Assembly (NCBI RefSeq): GCF_014197015.1
Contig: NZ_JACIET010000002.1
Location: 868,001 to 932,000, forward strand
Source: Niveibacterium umoris
Lineage (GTDB): Bacteria; Pseudomonadota; Gammaproteobacteria; Burkholderiales; Rhodocyclaceae
DNA length: 64,000 nucleotides
Reading direction: 5' to 3'
Shown here: positions 8,760-16,386 of the stretch, piece after piece
Layout: each line of letters starts with the position of its first letter
How positions within the stretch are numbered: position 1 is the first letter of the stretch
Translations under genes and position numbers: made by a program
The notes under the pieces: model-generated
The model's database searches: none
What the model was told of the DNA's origin: nothing
What the model saw: the letters and a program-made list of their open reading frames with translations, nothing else

Positions 8760-9197
8760 TCAGCCTTTCTCGCACTTGGTGACGAAGCTGTTGCGTGCCG
8801 CCCCCTTGAGCTTCTTGGCACTCGCTTCGGCATCGCAGGCGGCTTTCTTCTCGGCCGGAACGTTCAGCGTCGAATCGCCCGCCTTGTTCTCGGTGGCGAG
8901 GCACTGGTCGACGAAGGTCTTGCGCGCGTCGCCCGTGAGTTTCTTGGCGTTGGCCTGCGCGTCGCAGCCGCGCTCCTTCTCGTCGGGCATGGCGCCGCCG
9001 GCCGTGGTGCCCGCCTTGTTGTTGCCCTTGGCGGCAATGCATTGCCCGACCGATTTGCTGAAGGCCTCGCCCTTGAGTTTCTTGGCGTTGGCCGCCTTCT
9101 GGCATGCATCGATGGTTTCCTGCGGTATTTCGTCGGCCATGACGGCGGCAGCCATGGCACTGACGAACACCGCAAGGATCAGCTTGCTGTGTTTCAT
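8760..9197 (-). CDS. secreted PsiF-repeat protein
   Basis: 145 residues with a signal peptide (MKHSKLILAVFVSAMAAAVMA, cut before DEI). It then has three PsiF-type repeats of about 24 residues, each framed by a leading Cys and a trailing Cys, with the core NAKKLKG or SAKKLKG followed by a Phe-x3-Cys end: ACQKAANAKKLKGEAF..., GCDAQANAKKLTGDAR..., ACDAEASAKKLKGAAR.... E. coli PsiF (phosphate-starvation inducible) has two such repeats. The function of the family is unknown; the paired cysteines suggest one disulfide per repeat in the periplasm. The start has GGAGA about 9 bases upstream. I see no Pho box in the upstream region. It is monocistronic, with its own terminator. Confidence 0.85.
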   Translation of the reverse strand: MKHSKLILAVFVSAMAAAVMADEIPQETIDACQKAANAKKLKGEAFSKSVGQCIAAKGNNKAGTTAGGAMPDEKERGCDAQANAKKLTGDARKTFVDQCLATENKAGDSTLNVPAEKKAACDAEASAKKLKGAARNSFVTKCEKG

Positions 9198-9456
9198 CTT
9201 GGTTCTCCAAAGAGAGTAATGGGTGTGTCCTGGGCTGGTCGTTCGGGCTGCCGGGTTATTCCCGGCGCCACCTACCGCCAAATCCGCCTTTTTTATCCCG
9301 CACGACCGATCACCAGAACGCGCAGACCTTAGCACGCCGCACCCGTGCCGGCCACCGCGCAGTCGGGCACCCTCGGATTGCGCTCAAGTCGCGAAGGCCG
9401 GCGCCGTCAATACAAAGGGGCAGAAACTGGCTGCCGTCAGGACTTGCGCGAGGCTC

Positions 9457-9750
9457 ATGAACACGCTCCGGCAGCAACTCGTAGTGGTGACTTGCGTCAT
9501 CTACGCCTTGGCCACGGCGGTGATCCTGCTCGCGACCCGCCATGTCGTGAGCGATGCGATCGAGCGCGAGACCGCGCGGGCGGCGGATCTGAGCACGGCC
9601 CTGCTGTCCAGCTCGGTGGTGCCGCTGTTCGCGGAACACGATGTGGGCGCTATTGACGAAGCTACGTGCCGTGCCGAGCTGCCGTTCGGCATGACGCCCT
9701 ATCGGCCGGTTCGCCAACTGATCCGCCTGCAAGACCCGCTCGCGCCCTGA
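9457..9750 (+). pseudogene. truncated LapD/MoxY-type sensor N-terminus
   Basis: 97 residues: MNTLRQQLVVVTCVIYALA opens a single membrane helix (about 8-27), followed by RETARAADLSTALLSSSVVPLF and a short AEHDVGAIDEA segment. This resembles the start of the LapD_MoxY N-terminal periplasmic domain (helix, then a dephased ATALGLSLSP-like stretch). The sequence loses any resemblance after about residue 70, and no HAMP, GGDEF or kinase part follows. I read it as a decayed remnant of a membrane sensor; a small real membrane protein is the alternative. Confidence 0.4.
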
Positions 9751-9761
9751 GCGCCGGCGGC

Positions 9762-10301
9762 TCAGCCCGGCGGCGATACCATCAGCAGGTTGCGGTGCGG
9801 TTTGCCGCCCAGCTCGAAGTCGGTCTCGCCGGCTTCGACGAAGCCCTGCCGTTGATAAAAGGCGATCGCGCGCGCGTTCTGCGCGTTCACCGTCAGCCAG
9901 AGCCGGCTGTCGCCGTGGTAGCGGGCGGCGGCCGAGTGTGCCGCCAGCAGCAGGGCATGGCCAATGCCGCGCCCGAGCAGATGCGCCTGCACGTAAAGCG
10001 TTTCCAGTTCGCTTGCGATGTCGCCGTGGCGTGCGTCGAAGTTGGTGACCGCGTAGCCGAGCAGGTGGTCTTCCTCCTCCGCCACCAGCACCAGACGCTT
10101 CGGGTCTTCGATGCGCGCCGCGAGTTTCGCCAGCGTGAACTCGCTCAGCACATAGTCCGCCATCGCGCCGCTTACGCCGCCGGTGGCATAGGTGTGCAGC
10201 CACACCTGCATGCCCAGCGCGGCGATGCGGGCGGCATCGCGCCGTTCGGCGGGGCGGATCCGCAGGTCCGGCATGCGGTCGGTGAAGTCCGGTGTAGGCA
10301 T
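9762..10301 (-). CDS. GNAT-family N-acetyltransferase
   Basis: 179 residues with the GNAT fold signature: an N-terminal IRPAERRDAARIAALG, the acetyl-CoA loop LLGRGIGHALLLAA (motif A, Q/RxxGxG/A form) and NAQNARAIAFYQRQGFVEAG (motif B). The substrate cannot be told. Two starts are possible: ATG at 10301 (used) and ATG at 10274 (MPDLRIRPAERR), which is closer to the domain boundary; neither has a clear ribosome-binding site. It is the last gene of a minus-strand group with the quinone reductase and SDR, 86 bases after the former. Confidence 0.85.
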   Translation of the reverse strand: MPTPDFTDRMPDLRIRPAERRDAARIAALGMQVWLHTYATGGVSGAMADYVLSEFTLAKLAARIEDPKRLVLVAEEEDHLLGYAVTNFDARHGDIASELETLYVQAHLLGRGIGHALLLAAHSAAARYHGDSRLWLTVNAQNARAIAFYQRQGFVEAGETDFELGGKPHRNLLMVSPPG

Positions 10302-10387
10302 GGGGTCTGTAGGTGAGGCAACGGCGTCATCACACCACAGCCGAGGATCCGGCAGGCGTGCGATCGTCGTCCGCCGGATGATTCGCC

Positions 10388-11056
10388 TCAGTAGCGGCCG
10401 ACCGCAATCGGTGATTCCGCTTCGATGTTGCGCAGGCGGTCGGCCCAGGCGGCCAGCCATGCCTCGCGGGTGGCGTCGTCGACGCGCACCGGCTGCCAAT
10501 GCACCTGCGGCTTGAGCACCGAGAAGCCGGTGAATTCGAGCATGCCGCGCTGGATCGGCCGCAGGATCGCGTCGAGGTCGCCATTGAAGCCTTCCGGCGT
10601 GTAGGCCTCTTGCGGTCCGCCGGTGGTCAGCGACAACAGAGCCCGCTTGCCCTTGAACACACCGGTCTCGTAGATGTGCCCGTAACCGTAGGTGCGGCCC
10701 ATCGCGAACACGCGATCCACCCAGCCCTTCAGCACCGCGGGCAGGCCGAACCACCACAGCGGGAACTGCCAGATCATCAGATCGGCCGCTTCGATCTTGG
10801 CCAGCTCTGCTTCGATATCGGGCGCGAAGCCATGGGTCTCGGTCGCATGCATTTCCTCCTGCTGCAGTTTCAGGAACTCCGGGTTCTTGACGGTGGTGAA
10901 GTTGTGGCGGTCCGATGCCGGGTTGAAGCCCATGCGGTAGAGGTCGCTGGTGGCTACCGTGTGGCCCGCCTCGCGCAGCGTCCGGACGGCGGTGTCGAAC
11001 AGCGCGCCGTTGAAGCTTTGCGGCTCGGGGTGGGCGAAGACGATCAGTACGTTCAT
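10388..11056 (-). CDS. flavodoxin-fold NAD(P)H:quinone oxidoreductase
   Basis: 222 residues of the NQO1/KefF/MdaB-like flavodoxin_2 family. MNVLIVFAHPEPQSFNGAL is the family N-terminus with the FMN/FAD phosphate loop; IWQFPLWWFGLPAVLKGWVDRVF and LLSLTTGGPQEAYTP are the flavin and nicotinamide contact blocks. It would carry out two-electron reduction of quinones or similar electrophiles in the cytoplasm. It lies 10 bases after the SDR gene and is probably controlled by the divergent LysR regulator. Confidence 0.88.
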   Translation of the reverse strand: MNVLIVFAHPEPQSFNGALFDTAVRTLREAGHTVATSDLYRMGFNPASDRHNFTTVKNPEFLKLQQEEMHATETHGFAPDIEAELAKIEAADLMIWQFPLWWFGLPAVLKGWVDRVFAMGRTYGYGHIYETGVFKGKRALLSLTTGGPQEAYTPEGFNGDLDAILRPIQRGMLEFTGFSVLKPQVHWQPVRVDDATREAWLAAWADRLRNIEAESPIAVGRY

Positions 11057-11066
11057 CGGGTAATCC

Positions 11067-11789
11067 TTAAAGACTCATGCGGGCGCCGCCGTCGACATCG
11101 AGCAGCGCGCCAGTGGTGAAACCGTTGTCGAGCAGGTATTCGATCGCGGCGGCGATGTCCGCGCTGGTGCCGGTGCGGCCGGCCGGCAGGTGCCGCGCGG
11201 CGTTGTCGAACATGCCGCGCTTGGCGTCGGCAGGCATGCCGTCGTAGGCCGGCGTGTCGACCAGGCCCGGCGAGACCACATTCACCCGCAGCGGCGCGAG
11301 CTCTTTCGCGAGCGTCTGTGCCATCTGCGTGATCGCACCGTTGACCGCCGCCAGGCCGGCGGTGCCCGGCATCGCGGTGCGCGACGCGGCGCCGCTCAGC
11401 ATCACCACCGAACCGTCGCGACGCAGGATCGGCAGCATCACCTGCAGCGCCTGCCAGTAGCCGAGCAGCTTGTTGTCGAGCGCTCGGCGCAGGGCGTCGG
11501 CCGGCGTTTGCGCGAACGGGCCCCAGGCGGCCTCGCTGGATGCGGCCAGCACCAGGTGGTCGAGGCGGCCGAGTTGCGCGGCTGCGCCGGCGAGCGAGGC
11601 AGCGTCGGTGAAGTCGATGACGAGCGTGGCGACGCGTCCGTCGATCTGCGCGCGGGCGGCGTCGAGCCGCGCCTGCGAGCGACCGGCGATGAACACCTCG
11701 GCGCCGGCGCGGGCAAGCCGCTGTGCGGCGGCGAGCCCCATGCCGTTGCTGCCGCCGATGATGAGGATGCGTTGCTGTGCGAAGGCCAC
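11067..11789 (-). CDS. SDR-family protein lacking the catalytic Tyr/Lys
   Basis: 240 residues with a Rossmann nucleotide-binding start (ILIIGGSNGMGLAAAQRLA, a GGxxGMG variant of GxxxGxG), DFTDAASL and VVSPGLVDTPAY, so the short-chain dehydrogenase fold is clear. The active-site YxxxK is absent: in the stretch SGAASRTAMPGTAGLAAVN the Tyr position is Leu and the Lys position is Asn. It may bind NAD(P) without classical SDR chemistry, or use other residues. It is first in the minus-strand SDR-quinone reductase unit and divergent from a LysR gene 87 bases away. Confidence 0.85.
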   Translation of the reverse strand: MAFAQQRILIIGGSNGMGLAAAQRLARAGAEVFIAGRSQARLDAARAQIDGRVATLVIDFTDAASLAGAAAQLGRLDHLVLAASSEAAWGPFAQTPADALRRALDNKLLGYWQALQVMLPILRRDGSVVMLSGAASRTAMPGTAGLAAVNGAITQMAQTLAKELAPLRVNVVSPGLVDTPAYDGMPADAKRGMFDNAARHLPAGRTGTSADIAAAIEYLLDNGFTTGALLDVDGGARMSL

Positions 11790-11850
11790 GTTGAACTCCG
11801 GTTGTGGTGTGCGATTGCTTCATCCTAGGGGGCTGCAAGGCATTGGAGAA

Positions 11851-11878
11851 ATGGATTATCGTGATAGCCATAATCCAT
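11851..11878. promoter_or_regulatory. LysR-type operator palindrome between SDR and LysR genes
   Basis: ATGGATTAT, a 10-base spacer, then ATAATCCAT is a perfect 9-bp inverted repeat that includes the T-N11-A core typical of LysR recognition sites. It overlaps the proposed ATG of the LysR gene by two bases, which fits autorepression, and lies 62 bases upstream of the SDR start. Confidence 0.7.
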
Positions 11879-12794
11879 GACATCGATACCTGTGATCCCG
11901 CCGCGCCTTGATCTGAACCTGCTTGTCTCGCTCGACGTCTTGCTCGCTGAGCGCAACGTCACCCGCGCCGGCCAGCGTCTCGGGCTCTCGCAGCCTGCGC
12001 TGTCGGCCCAGCTCAAGCAATTGCGCGAGGCCTTTGCCGATCCGCTGCTGATCCCGGCGGCGCGGGGCATGACCCCGACCGCGCGCGCCGAAGCCCTGCG
12101 CGCGCCCTTGCGGCAACTGCTCGGCGAATTGCAGGGGCTGGTTGCGTCGGGCCGCCGCTTCGACCCGGCCACCGCTCAGCAGACCTTTCGCATCGTCGCC
12201 AGCGACGCCATCCACAATGCCGCGAGCGCGCCACTGGCGGCGCGACTTGCACGCGAGGCGCCCGGCTGCCGTCTTGCCTTGATGGCCGCCGACCTGCGCG
12301 GCGTGGTCGAGCTGATGGCGGCCGGCGAAATCGACCTGATGCTCGCCGCGCGCCCGTCCATGCCGGCCGCGTTGCACGCACGGCCGCTCTACGACGAACA
12401 GTTCCTCTGCGTGATGCGGCGCGAGCACCCGGCCGCAGCCGAACCGCTCGATCTGGATCGTTTCTGCGCGCTCGATCATGTGCTGGTCTCGCCCTCGGGC
12501 GGCGGCTTTCACGGCACGGTGGACGAAGCGCTGGCGGCGCTTGGGCGCTCGCGCCGCGTTGCAATCTCGGTCAATAGCTTCATGCTGGTGCCTGCGGTGC
12601 TTGCCGGGTCGGACCTGATCGCCACCGTGCCGGCCCGCCTCGCGCGCGCCTGGGGGCAAACGCTCGCGGTGCTCGCGCCGCCGTGCGACGTCGCCGGTTT
12701 CTCGGTGCTGATGGGCTGGCACCCACGTGCCCACGCCGATCCAGCGCAGCTCTGGTTGCGCGAGGCCTTGTCCGCGTCGCTGCGCACTGCCTGA
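11877..12794 (+). CDS. LysR-family transcriptional regulator
   Basis: 305 residues: an N-terminal winged HTH (about 12-70, LNLLVSLDVLLAERNVTRA and LGLSQPALSAQLKQLREAF) and a C-terminal periplasmic-binding-like effector domain. It is divergent from the SDR-quinone reductase pair, so it most likely senses a substrate or electrophile for those enzymes. ATG at 11877 overlaps the operator; an in-frame GTG at 11892 just before IPPRLDLNLL is an equally good family start. Confidence 0.9.
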   Translation: MTSIPVIPPRLDLNLLVSLDVLLAERNVTRAGQRLGLSQPALSAQLKQLREAFADPLLIPAARGMTPTARAEALRAPLRQLLGELQGLVASGRRFDPATAQQTFRIVASDAIHNAASAPLAARLAREAPGCRLALMAADLRGVVELMAAGEIDLMLAARPSMPAALHARPLYDEQFLCVMRREHPAAAEPLDLDRFCALDHVLVSPSGGGFHGTVDEALAALGRSRRVAISVNSFMLVPAVLAGSDLIATVPARLARAWGQTLAVLAPPCDVAGFSVLMGWHPRAHADPAQLWLREALSASLRTA

Positions 12795-12916
12795 GCGGTG
12801 CCTCTTGCGACAATGATGGTTTGCATCAAGTTGGGGCATCGGCTTGCCGTTACGCTAAGCTGACCCTCGGACCACGCCATGAGGCGTGCCGGGTCGTTGT
12901 CGATGGAGAGCGTGTG

Positions 12917-14521
12917 GTGCAGGCAAAGGTGTATTGGGTCACCCCTGACGGGATCGAGCATGCCGACGAGGTGCGCGCGGCGGTGCTGCGGCAGGCGGGC
13001 CACGATGTGCGTTGTGTGGCGCCAGGGCTGCAGAGCCAGTATCCGGACGCGGTGTTCGTGATCCGCGCCGACCTGCTGATCGAGCCTGCCGCCGTGAAGC
13101 TTGCGCTGCCCGCGGGCGGCTTGCCGGTGGTGCTGATCATCAGTGATGCCGCGGCGGTCGAAGATTACTTTGCGTTGCTCGACCAGCGGCCCGAGGCGGA
13201 TTCGCTGCACGACGTGCTGCGCGCCGCCGATGTCGAAGAATTCCTGGCGTGGCGGGTGTGGCGCCTGACCGAACTGCATCGTCATCGACGCGCACAACTC
13301 TCGCGGGTGAATCACGACAGCCTGACCGGGCTGCTGCGACGGTCAACCTGGCAGGAGCGTGCCGAAAAGCTGGTCAAGACCTGCGTCGGCAGCACCACGA
13401 CGGTTGGTTTGCTGTATCTCGATCTGGACCATTTCAAGGCGATCAACGATCGCTACGGGCACGCGATCGGCGACGAGATCCTGCTTTTTGTCGCCGACTG
13501 CCTGCGCGACTGGTTCGCGCCGGACGACCTGATCGCGCGCCTGGGCGGCGATGAGTTCGTCGTCATGCTGCGACGCGACGACGAGCTCGCGGTGGCCAAC
13601 GACGCGCGGCGTTTCGTGGCGCACTTCTGCACCATCCGCTACCCGATCTCGCCCGGCGCCGGCGAAGGCGGCGAACGCGCCCGCGCGCGCAACCGCGGCT
13701 ACTGGCGCGGCACGCAAGCGGGCGGCGCGGCACAGCGCGCGCCCCTGTCGGTCAGCGGCGGGCTGACCTTCGTGCGCGGGCAGCTCGCGCTCGATGAACT
13801 GGTCGAGGCGGCCGATCTGGCGCTTTATCGCGCGAAGAGCGAGGGGCGTGGCCGCCTGATCGTGGTGGACGAACTGGCCGAAGTGTTGGCGAGCGAAGGC
13901 AAGGATCTGCGCGTCGATCATTTCGAGAACGTCACCCGGGTCGTGACCGAGCGCGTGACCAGCCTGATCACGCTGATGGGCCGGCGCCTGATGAACGAGG
14001 CCACGCGCGACGCCTACCGCGACGCGCTGACGGGCCTGCACAACCGGCGCTACCTCGACGAGCATGTCGAGCGCGAACTCGAAGCCGCGCAGCGCAACCA
14101 CCGCGCGCTGTCGCTGGTCTTCCTCGACCTCGACCACTTCCACGACATCAACATGACCTACGGCTGGCCGACCGGCGACTCGGTGCTGCGCGCCTTTGCC
14201 GGCGTGCTGGAGCGCAGCGTGCGCATGATCGACTGGTCGGCGCGCTACGGCGGCGAAGAGTTCTGCCTGGTGCTGCCGGATACGCTCTTGGCCGAAGCGG
14301 TGGAAGTCGCCGAGCGCATCCGCGAGCACACCGAGGCGCTGACCATCGTGTCGAGCGATGGTCGCCCGGTGAAGGTGACCACCAGTATCGGAGTGGTGCA
14401 GCGTGGCGCGGAAATGCGCGCGGTGGAGCTCTTCGATCGCGTTGGCGAACTGGCCCTCGCTGCCAAGCAGCGCGGGCGCAACTGCGTCGTGTCGCCGCTC
14501 AACCTCGCGCTCGCGGGCTGA
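12917..14521 (+). CDS. tandem-GGDEF diguanylate cyclase
   Basis: 534 residues: an N-terminal receiver-like region (about 1-115) without a clear phospho-acceptor pocket, a first GGDEF domain with an intact GGDEF at 210-214, a linker, and a second GGDEF domain with GGEEF at 445-449. The second domain also has an RxxD inhibitory site (Arg436-Asp439) exactly five residues upstream; the first lacks it. Both have the LDLDHF metal-binding block. The first carries a basic Gly/Arg-rich insertion (GEGGERARARNRGYWRG) before its last strands. It should make c-di-GMP in the cytoplasm. The start is GTG at 12917, 6 bases after GGAGAG; GTG at 12914 is an alternative. It ends 10 bases from the convergent POT gene. 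Confidence 0.88.
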   Translation: MQAKVYWVTPDGIEHADEVRAAVLRQAGHDVRCVAPGLQSQYPDAVFVIRADLLIEPAAVKLALPAGGLPVVLIISDAAAVEDYFALLDQRPEADSLHDVLRAADVEEFLAWRVWRLTELHRHRRAQLSRVNHDSLTGLLRRSTWQERAEKLVKTCVGSTTTVGLLYLDLDHFKAINDRYGHAIGDEILLFVADCLRDWFAPDDLIARLGGDEFVVMLRRDDELAVANDARRFVAHFCTIRYPISPGAGEGGERARARNRGYWRGTQAGGAAQRAPLSVSGGLTFVRGQLALDELVEAADLALYRAKSEGRGRLIVVDELAEVLASEGKDLRVDHFENVTRVVTERVTSLITLMGRRLMNEATRDAYRDALTGLHNRRYLDEHVERELEAAQRNHRALSLVFLDLDHFHDINMTYGWPTGDSVLRAFAGVLERSVRMIDWSARYGGEEFCLVLPDTLLAEAVEVAERIREHTEALTIVSSDGRPVKVTTSIGVVQRGAEMRAVELFDRVGELALAAKQRGRNCVVSPLNLALAG

Positions 14522-14531
14522 GCCGGCGCGA

Positions 14532-16040
14532 TCAGTCCGGCTGGGCGGCGGCCACCGGTGTTGCACCCGCGGCCGCGCGGTGCGGCGCCTTGTCGGTGAT
14601 CAGCCGCCGCAGGTAGGGGATCAGCAGCCACAGCACGATGCCCACCGCGAGACTGCCGAGCCCCAGTTCGCCGAACAGCGACGAGTAGGCGGCGTTGGTC
14701 GACAGCGCGGCGCCTTCGGAGGGCTCCGGAATCATCCCCGAGAAATCGCCGGCGAACAGTGAGGCGAGGCCGGTGACCAGCATCCAGCTGCCCATCATCA
14801 CCCCCTGGTAGGCGCGCGGGGCGAGCTGGCCGATCATGGCGTAGCCGATCGGCGAGATCAGCAGCTCGCCCACGCTCTGCAGCACATAGCTGGCGAACAG
14901 CCACACGAAGGCGGAACGGCCGTCGCTGCCGGCCAGCGCAATGCCGGCCGGCAGCGCCAGGAAGCCCAGCCCCATCAGCACCAGCGCGAGCGCGAACTGC
15001 CTTGGAATGTCGATCGTCCAGCCGCGCGCGCGCAGGCGCACGAACAGCGCCGACATCAGCGGGCCGCCGATCACGATCACCGCGGCGTTGATGTTCTGGA
15101 TCCACTGCGGCGCGATCTCGACGCCCATCACCATGCGGTCCACGTTGTTCAGCGCGAAGAGCTGCAGGCCGTTCGGGGCCATCTGGTAGAGCGTCCAGAA
15201 CACCAGCGAGCCAAGCGCGAGGATCAGGTAGGCCTTCATGTTGTCGCGCTCGCGCGCGTCCGGGTGCTTGAGCGTGAGCGCCAGCAGCCAGATCCCCACC
15301 AGCGCGCAGATGCCCTTGACCAGCCAGCTGGTCGAGTCGGTGTGCTGCAGCATGATCCACACCACCGGCACCAGTCCGACCAGGATCGCCAGGCCCGCTG
15401 CGGCGCGCACACGAAACTGCGCCGGCGATGTCTTCATCAGCGGCGTATCCAGATCGGCGAGCACACGCCAGTTGAGCGCGGCGATCACGATGGCGAGCAC
15501 ATTGCCGATCGTCGCGAAGATGAACAGGCTCGGGTAGTCGCCGGTCAGCTGGTAATGGCCGGCGACCGTGAAGCCGACGAAGAAGCCGACGTTCATGCCG
15601 GCGTAGTTCCACAGAAAGGCGCCTTCGCGGCGGATGTCGTCCGGGTGGAATCGCTGCGTCAGCATCATGTTGAGGCAGGTTACGTTGAGTCCGCTGCCGG
15701 TGAGGAACAGCGCAAGCCCGCTGTAGAAGAGTGCCGTGCTGCCGCCGGCGATGGCGGCGCAGCCGATCACCTGCAGCACCATGCCGCCGACGAAGAGGTT
15801 GCGGTTCGAGAGGAAGCGCCCGCCGAGGTAGCCGCCGAACAGGTGCAGGCCGTAGTTGAAGGCGCCGAACACGCCCATCGTCGCGGCCGCCTGCGCGTTG
15901 CTGAACTTCAGATGCTGGGTGGCGTACAGCACCAGCGTCGAGTACAGCACCGCGAAACCGAGGGTCGCGAAGATCTGGATGAAGAACAGCGCGCCTGCGC
16001 CTTCAGGGATGTGCGACAGCGAAGGTTTGAATCGGGACAA
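14532..16040 (-). CDS. POT/PTR2-like peptide transporter lacking the ExxERF motif
   Basis: 502 residues with the multi-helix pattern of POT (proton-coupled oligopeptide) transporters and their conserved GGYLGGRFLSNRN loop. Typical members are inner-membrane H+:di/tripeptide symporters. In helix 1 the family ExxERF motif is replaced by QIFATL (residues 22-27, in ALFFIQIFATLGF), so proton coupling or substrate must differ. The start is TTG at 16040, with AGGAG 6 bases upstream; codons further upstream are not family-like. The C-terminus is an Ala-rich tail. The first gene upstream on the other strand begins with the c-di-GMP riboswitch, so the two promoters share 190 bases. Confidence 0.8.
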   Translation of the reverse strand: MSRFKPSLSHIPEGAGALFFIQIFATLGFAVLYSTLVLYATQHLKFSNAQAAATMGVFGAFNYGLHLFGGYLGGRFLSNRNLFVGGMVLQVIGCAAIAGGSTALFYSGLALFLTGSGLNVTCLNMMLTQRFHPDDIRREGAFLWNYAGMNVGFFVGFTVAGHYQLTGDYPSLFIFATIGNVLAIVIAALNWRVLADLDTPLMKTSPAQFRVRAAAGLAILVGLVPVVWIMLQHTDSTSWLVKGICALVGIWLLALTLKHPDARERDNMKAYLILALGSLVFWTLYQMAPNGLQLFALNNVDRMVMGVEIAPQWIQNINAAVIVIGGPLMSALFVRLRARGWTIDIPRQFALALVLMGLGFLALPAGIALAGSDGRSAFVWLFASYVLQSVGELLISPIGYAMIGQLAPRAYQGVMMGSWMLVTGLASLFAGDFSGMIPEPSEGAALSTNAAYSSLFGELGLGSLAVGIVLWLLIPYLRRLITDKAPHRAAAGATPVAAAQPD

Positions 16041-16231
16041 GGCGGGCTCCTGACGATGCGGCGTGGGCAGGTGGTGCGGATGCGTGGATGTATAGCAGAG
16101 CACTGCGCGGCGGCCATTCGCCAGGGCGACACACAATTCCACAAAGCGCGCCTTTCAATTGCAGCAACGCTCACTTAATCTGAAGTCGTACCGGGGTCCA
16201 TGCGTGCCAACGCTGCGGCCCCGAAGCGAAA

Positions 16232-16317
16232 CATCGAGGGCAAACCCGTCGAAAGACGGGGACGCAAAGCCTCCGGCCTACAGCGCGCAAGCGCCACGGT
16301 AGCGGGGTTGCCGGCAG
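16232..16317 (+). promoter_or_regulatory. c-di-GMP-I (GEMM) riboswitch aptamer
   Basis: The sequence follows the Vibrio Vc2 aptamer closely: GAGGGCAAACC, a stem capped by GAAA (CCGTCGAAAGACGG), GGGACGCAAAGCCTCCGGCC with CTA following, a variable stem-loop, then GGTAGCGGGGTTGCCGG. These are the conserved ligand-pocket and tetraloop-receptor parts of class I c-di-GMP riboswitches. It sits in the leader of the sedolisin gene. The neighbouring double-GGDEF gene could supply the ligand. Confidence 0.93.
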
Positions 16318-16359
16318 CCACTTGCGCACTCTGCGCGGCTGTTGTCAGCGTGCACGGCC

Positions 16360-16381
16360 CTCCTCATCGGTCACGAAGGAG
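16360..16381 (+). promoter_or_regulatory. candidate Shine-Dalgarno-sequestering stem, riboswitch expression platform
   Basis: CTCCT at 16360-16364 can pair with AGGAG at 16377-16381, which is the ribosome-binding site of the sedolisin gene. No intrinsic terminator lies between the aptamer and the start, so control at translation is the simplest reading. The direction of the switch (on or off with c-di-GMP) cannot be decided by eye. Confidence 0.5.
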
Positions 16382-16386
16382 CGGTC

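Noticed and set aside
9198-9456. Possible Pho box for the PsiF-repeat gene
   Set aside because: No repeated CTGTCAT-type units are visible.
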